Assembly (NCBI RefSeq): GCF_030547185.1
Contig: NZ_JAUOQR010000003.1
Coordinates: forward strand, 186,001 to 250,000
DNA length: 64,000 bases
Direction of reading: 5' to 3'
Source: Neptuniibacter sp. 1_MG-2023
Lineage (GTDB): Bacteria; Pseudomonadota; Gammaproteobacteria; Pseudomonadales; Balneatricaceae
Part shown: positions 57,205 to 64,000 of the stretch, piece by piece
Layout: the number at the start of each line of letters is the position of its first letter
Position numbering within the stretch: position 1 is the first letter of the stretch
Translations under genes and position numbers: made by a program
The notes under the pieces: model-generated
Told to the model about the DNA's origin: nothing
Databases searched by the model: none
The model's input: the letters and a program-made list of their open reading frames with translations, nothing else

Positions 57205-57713
57205 TCTGACTTATTATTACTGGCTAGATAGCGACGTAATATAGTTTGTGCAATTGAATCGTATAACTCGCCACGTAGAAGTTCTTCTTGCTCTGAACTT
57301 GCTGCCGCAGCGTCTGTGTCATAAGTGTAGATTCGCTCGCGCTGAATTTTGATGTTTTGCGTAAGAGGCTGTCCTTGCTTATCGGTTAGAAGCATAGTCA
57401 CCTCAGCAGAGATCTCATATTCATCTACATCAGCACTGCTACTAATGGTCGCTGCACGGCGTTTATAGCGAAAGTTTGAAAGACGAATCTGGTAGTTCGC
57501 ATTATCAATTTCACTGATGCCATTAAACTTCATGTTCTGTCGCAGGCTACGGAGTAACTGATTATTAGTGTTACCTGGTATAAGTGTTACGAGTTTCTTA
57601 TCTTCGGATACGTCTTGTAGTCCTCGAAGTTGGAAACCGCAGGCAGATAAAAGGCTGAATAGGGTTAGTATCAACACGAACTGCCCTATTAATGTTTTCC
57701 ACTGTTTAATCAT
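57201..57713 (-). CDS. lptE: LPS-assembly lipoprotein LptE
   Basis: At 170 residues, it has a lipobox (LFSLLSACGFQLRG) and the LptE beta-sandwich pattern (YQIRLSNFRYKRRAATISSS, EYEISAEVTMLLTDKQGQPL). It plugs LptD in the outer membrane for lipopolysaccharide export. It lies between leuS and holA and overlaps holA by ATGA. Confidence 0.95.
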   Translation of the reverse strand: MIKQWKTLIGQFVLILTLFSLLSACGFQLRGLQDVSEDKKLVTLIPGNTNNQLLRSLRQNMKFNGISEIDNANYQIRLSNFRYKRRAATISSSADVDEYEISAEVTMLLTDKQGQPLTQNIKIQRERIYTYDTDAAAASSEQEELLRGELYDSIAQTILRRYLASNNKSE

Positions 57714-57740
57714 GTTTACTCCTTAACCAGCGATTTCGCT

Positions 57741-61002
<3,262 letters not shown>

Positions 61003-61015
61003 GCTTTAAATGGGC

Positions 61016-62512
61016 TTACCTGAAATTGGGATAGCGCTTAGCGTTATCTTGATTTCTGCGTTGCCCCATAGATAGAACAGTTAAACCAAGCGCTAGTAGT
61101 AACACTGGTAGTGATCCGTAACGCTGAAAAGGGGTTTCCCCTTCCATGCTGTGCGCTGTCCCTCGTAAAACGGCTGCCCGAAATTGTGGTAGTTGGTCTA
61201 CTATGCTGCCTTCCGAATCAATCAGCGCTGTAATGCCATTGTTGGTTCCACGTATTACCCAGCGGCCATTTTCAACCGCTCTTACACGAGCGATTTGTAG
61301 ATGTTGTGCGGGTGCAATGGATCTACCAAACCAAGTGTCATTGGAGACGGTGAGTATGATATCTGCGTGCTTTGATGCTTTTCGTACCAGCTCTGGGTAA
61401 GCGATCTCATAACAAATGGCAGCACTGAGTTTGACTTGACCAACTTTTAATAAAGGCTGCTGCGCTTTAGGGAGTGAGAAGCTAGACATAGGTAGATTAA
61501 AAAAATCAAAAAGCCCTCGAATATAGTTTTCCATAGGTACGTATTCACCAAAAGGAACAAGGCGCTGTTTATGGTAAATACCGCTGCCGCTTGTCAGTAC
61601 GGCTAGGCTGTTGTGGATAAGGTAGCCCTTAGGATGGTTCTGATCGGGTATAGCGCTAGGCAGGCCACTGATTAATGTAGTGCCTTTTGTATCTAAATCG
61701 TTGAGTAGCTCAGCCAGAGGTGTTGCTGCATATCTGAACAGCGAAGGAATGGCTGTTTCCGGCCAGAGCACTAGCTGTGCATCTAAATGGTCTCTTGTGA
61801 GCGTTTCATATTGAGTGAGTATATCTTCACGGTAGTTTGTATCCCACTTAACCGCCTGCGCAATATTAGGTTGGACTATAGCCACTGAAAGCGTTTCTTC
61901 GTTAGGTGTTGTCCATTGCAGTGGTAATAAGTAGCTGCCGATTAGGGGGAGAGGGGCAATGAGCAGGGGGAGTAGTTTTCGTGATCTTAACAGTTCTGCA
62001 ATAGCTAGCGCTGTGATTAATATAGCGGCGCTGGCTAACCATATCCCGCCTAAAGAAAGGGTATTCTGGTAAGGGGTATCTAAGGATGCGTTACCTAAAT
62101 ATAACCAAGGGAATCCGGTAAATAACCAGCTTCTTAGCCATTCAAAGAGTAGCCATAAGCCAACAAAGCTAGCGGCTAAGAATCTAGCAGAAAAGAGTTT
62201 TTTCCAGAGATAAAGTTGCACGCTAAAAAGTAGAGCGAGAGCTGCTACAAAGAGTGCGGTTAAGCCGATCGCTATAGGTAAAGGCGTTTGGCTATGTTCT
62301 GAAATGCTAACAAAAACCCATGATACACCACTACCAAAAAAGCCTAACCCGAAGGCCCAGCCAAGTAGTGCGCTTTGTTTATTGTTTTTTTTGTAGCTTG
62401 AAAGGTAAAGAATAGCCGGCGGAAAAAGCGCTAAATAGGGGATATTGAAAGGGGCTAAGCTAGGGGCAATCAGTGCCCCTGCAATTAAACATATAATAAA
62501 TTGCAGAGGCAT
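61016..62512 (-). CDS. lnt: Apolipoprotein N-acyltransferase Lnt
   Basis: The 498-residue inner-membrane enzyme adds the third acyl chain to lipoproteins. Several N-terminal membrane segments precede a nitrilase-type domain with catalytic Glu in LVLWPETAIPSLF, Lys in KQRLVPFGEYVPMENYI and Cys in AAICYEIAYPELV. All three triad residues are visible. It is 5 bp after corC in the phoH-ybeY-corC-lnt order. Confidence 0.97.
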   Translation of the reverse strand: MPLQFIICLIAGALIAPSLAPFNIPYLALFPPAILYLSSYKKNNKQSALLGWAFGLGFFGSGVSWVFVSISEHSQTPLPIAIGLTALFVAALALLFSVQLYLWKKLFSARFLAASFVGLWLLFEWLRSWLFTGFPWLYLGNASLDTPYQNTLSLGGIWLASAAILITALAIAELLRSRKLLPLLIAPLPLIGSYLLPLQWTTPNEETLSVAIVQPNIAQAVKWDTNYREDILTQYETLTRDHLDAQLVLWPETAIPSLFRYAATPLAELLNDLDTKGTTLISGLPSAIPDQNHPKGYLIHNSLAVLTSGSGIYHKQRLVPFGEYVPMENYIRGLFDFFNLPMSSFSLPKAQQPLLKVGQVKLSAAICYEIAYPELVRKASKHADIILTVSNDTWFGRSIAPAQHLQIARVRAVENGRWVIRGTNNGITALIDSEGSIVDQLPQFRAAVLRGTAHSMEGETPFQRYGSLPVLLLALGLTVLSMGQRRNQDNAKRYPNFR

Positions 62513-62517
62513 AGTGC

Positions 62518-63354
62518 TTACTCTTCTCTTGAAACCTGTAGTAGTCGAATGCGTCGAGTATCAGCGGATAGGATTTTAAAGTGAAAACCGTCTATCTGTA
62601 CCGATTCATCTTTTTTTGGAAGATGGCCGAACTGTTGAGTAACTATACCGCCAATGGTATCAAACTCTTCATCGGGGAAGGAGATAGAGAAGTAGTCATT
62701 AAAATCATCAATCGGTGTTAAAGCTTTTACAATAAACGCGTTGTCATCGAAAGGTTTGATGTTGCCATCATCTTCTTCGCTGTCGTGTTCATCTTCAATT
62801 TCGCCAACAATCTGTTCCAGCACGTCTTCGATGGTGATTAAGCCTGAAACGCCGCCGTATTCATCCATAACAACAGCCATATGATTGCGAGTCACACGGA
62901 ACTCTTTAAGCAAAACATTTAAACGCTTGGATTCAGGGATAAAAGTAACGTTACGGAGCTTACTTTTTAGATCAAATTGCTCAAGGTTTCCTTCAAGTAT
63001 TAAGGGTAATAAATCTTTAGCTAGCAAGATCCCTTGTACTTCATCGGGTGTTTCCCCGATAACCGGAAAGCGGGAGTGGGCGCTAGATATAATAATAGGT
63101 AGAAATTCTTTCGGTGTTTGGTCCGCTTCAACGACAACCATTTGGGAGCGTGGAATCATAACGTCGCGAACTTGCATGTCAGCGACTTGCATCGCTCCCT
63201 CCATAATAGTGAGGGCTTCGCTGTCTAGTAGGTTGTCATCGGAGGCCTGACGTAAATCGGTTAACAGGTCTTCTCGGCTTCTTGGTTCATCACTAAATGC
63301 ATGGGTTAGTTTGTCGAACCAGCCTTTGTTTTGTCCCGATCGATCTTCGCTCAT
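62518..63354 (-). CDS. corC: CorC/YbeX: CBS domain protein linked to Mg2+/Co2+ efflux
   Basis: The 278-residue soluble protein has two CBS domains (about residues 65-185, with VRDVMIPRSQMVVVEA and SGLITIEDVLEQIVGEIEDE) and a C-terminal CorC_HlyC domain (FDTIGGIVTQQFGHLPKKDE). It lacks the DUF21 membrane domain seen in the relative at 3217-4488. E. coli YbeX is linked to ribosome homeostasis as well as cation efflux. It lies between ybeY and lnt. Confidence 0.94.
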   Translation of the reverse strand: MSEDRSGQNKGWFDKLTHAFSDEPRSREDLLTDLRQASDDNLLDSEALTIMEGAMQVADMQVRDVMIPRSQMVVVEADQTPKEFLPIIISSAHSRFPVIGETPDEVQGILLAKDLLPLILEGNLEQFDLKSKLRNVTFIPESKRLNVLLKEFRVTRNHMAVVMDEYGGVSGLITIEDVLEQIVGEIEDEHDSEEDDGNIKPFDDNAFIVKALTPIDDFNDYFSISFPDEEFDTIGGIVTQQFGHLPKKDESVQIDGFHFKILSADTRRIRLLQVSREE

Positions 63355-63375
63355 GGTGTTTATGTTCGTCCTTAG

Positions 63376-63831
63376 TTAGTTTTCTTCCCGGTAGGGATCA
63401 GCAATATCTATGCTGGCAAGAATCTTTTTTTCAAGGCTTTCCATCTCTTCAGCCTCAGCGTCATTTATATGATCGAAACCGATAAGATGCAAGCAGCCGT
63501 GTACAACCATGTGGGCCCAATGGTCGAATGGCGCTTTGTTTTGCTCATGTGCTTCTTTCTCAACGACATCGGCACAGATAACTAGGTCACCTAGTAGCTG
63601 CAGTGGAATACCTTCTGGTACTTCAAATGGGAAAGATAACACATTAGTGGGTTTATCTTTGCCTCGGTAGGTGTTGTTGAGTGTCTGGCTCTCTTCGGGA
63701 GAGACTATACGTATGCATAGCTCACCCTCTTTAATTTGAGTCGATAAAGCGGCTTCTGCCCATTTATTGAATTGAGCTTCAGATGGCAGCGTTCCTTCAA
63801 TTTCATATTGTACGTCGCAGTCAAAACTCAT
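63376..63831 (-). CDS. ybeY: Endoribonuclease YbeY
   Basis: The 151-residue metallo-RNase acts in 16S rRNA 3' maturation and 70S quality control. The zinc motif [11 protein letters not shown] (HxxxHxxxxxH) and [18 protein letters not shown] are both present. Its ATG overlaps the phoH stop (ATGA), and corC follows. Confidence 0.97.
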   Translation of the reverse strand: MSFDCDVQYEIEGTLPSEAQFNKWAEAALSTQIKEGELCIRIVSPEESQTLNNTYRGKDKPTNVLSFPFEVPEGIPLQLLGDLVICADVVEKEAHEQNKAPFDHWAHMVVHGCLHLIGFDHINDAEAEEMESLEKKILASIDIADPYREEN

Positions 63832-64000
63832 AAAGGTTTATCCTGAGAGCTGTCTTGTTTTTCGAAACGATCGTAGGCACGCACTATATGTTGAACTAAG
63901 GGGTGGCGAACAACGTCCTTAGCGGTGAATTGTGTGAACCCTATATCTTTTACCCCATCTAACACTTGCATGGCATGGATTAAGCCGGATCGAGTACCTT
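63828..64000 (-). CDS. ybeZ: PhoH-like ATPase (YbeZ), C-terminal end only
   Basis: The minus strand continues past ybeY with [18 protein letters not shown] and [20 protein letters not shown], the conserved end of PhoH/YbeZ proteins. The TGA overlaps the ybeY ATG. The ATPase core lies beyond the right edge. It would complete the ybeZ-ybeY-ybeX(corC)-lnt operon. About 57 residues are visible. Confidence 0.9.
   Translation of the reverse strand, partial: GTRSGLIHAMQVLDGVKDIGFTQFTAKDVVRHPLVQHIVRAYDRFEKQDSSQDKPL

Overview
The window is a chromosomal segment of a gammaproteobacterium with moderate G+C. Gene order (ypjD | ffh | rpsP-rimM-trmD-rplS; xerD-dsbC-hom-thrC-recJ; nudF-yqiB-cpdA-yqiA-parE-parC; proA-nadD-rsfS-rlmH-mrdA-rodA-mltB-rlpA-dacA-dat-ybeD-lipB-lipA; leuS-lptE-holA; phoH-ybeY-corC-lnt) matches that of pseudomonads and oceanospirilla. 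The protein sequences suggest a marine Oceanospirillaceae-like organism. That placement is inferred from synteny and sequence flavour, not from a search.

Layout. 1-3.2 kb: the start of a TonB-dependent receptor, two Nudix hydrolases, a gamma-carbonic-anhydrase-like protein, a DUF1289 protein and a thiamine-binding-family protein. 3.2-9.2 kb: a CNNM/CorB-like membrane protein, YpjD, the SRP GTPase gene ffh, then the rpsP-rimM-trmD-rplS operon ending at a clear terminator. 9.3-18.5 kb: a membrane-anchored protein of unknown function, xerD, dsbC, hom, thrC, an ElyC/YdcF-like protein, recJ and a 60-residue protein.

18.5-23.8 kb is the accessory part. Ordinary synteny stops after recJ and the DNA becomes AT-rich and poor in recognisable genes. 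It holds a REP-like repeat, at least one complete integron gene cassette with its attC site, a second long attC site closing what looks like a non-coding cassette, a frameshifted GNAT (TacT-like) toxin remnant, a small MITE-like inverted repeat and several orphan membrane or secreted proteins. No integron integrase lies in the window, so the array is either the tail of an integron or a CALIN-type cluster.

23.8-42 kb: an HPP-family membrane protein divergent from a LysR regulator, a NADAR protein, endonuclease IV, an EAL-CBS-GGDEF protein, a SulP transporter, the nudF-to-parC block, an SH3-domain protein, an isochorismatase-like hydrolase divergent from a GlxA-type regulator, and a large unknown membrane protein. 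42-54.3 kb: proline and NAD biosynthesis, ribosome maturation, cell elongation (PBP2/RodA), peptidoglycan trimming, D-amino-acid transamination and lipoylation genes, nearly all on the plus strand. 54.5-64 kb: OsmC-like protein, acyltransferase, a small cytochrome c, then the minus-strand holA-lptE-leuS and phoH-ybeY-corC-lnt groups with a YbeL-like gene between them.

No tRNA, rRNA or CRISPR array was seen. The most interesting items are the cassette array, a probable intrinsic terminator in the leuS leader with three Leu codons just before it, and several long palindromes in promoter regions.
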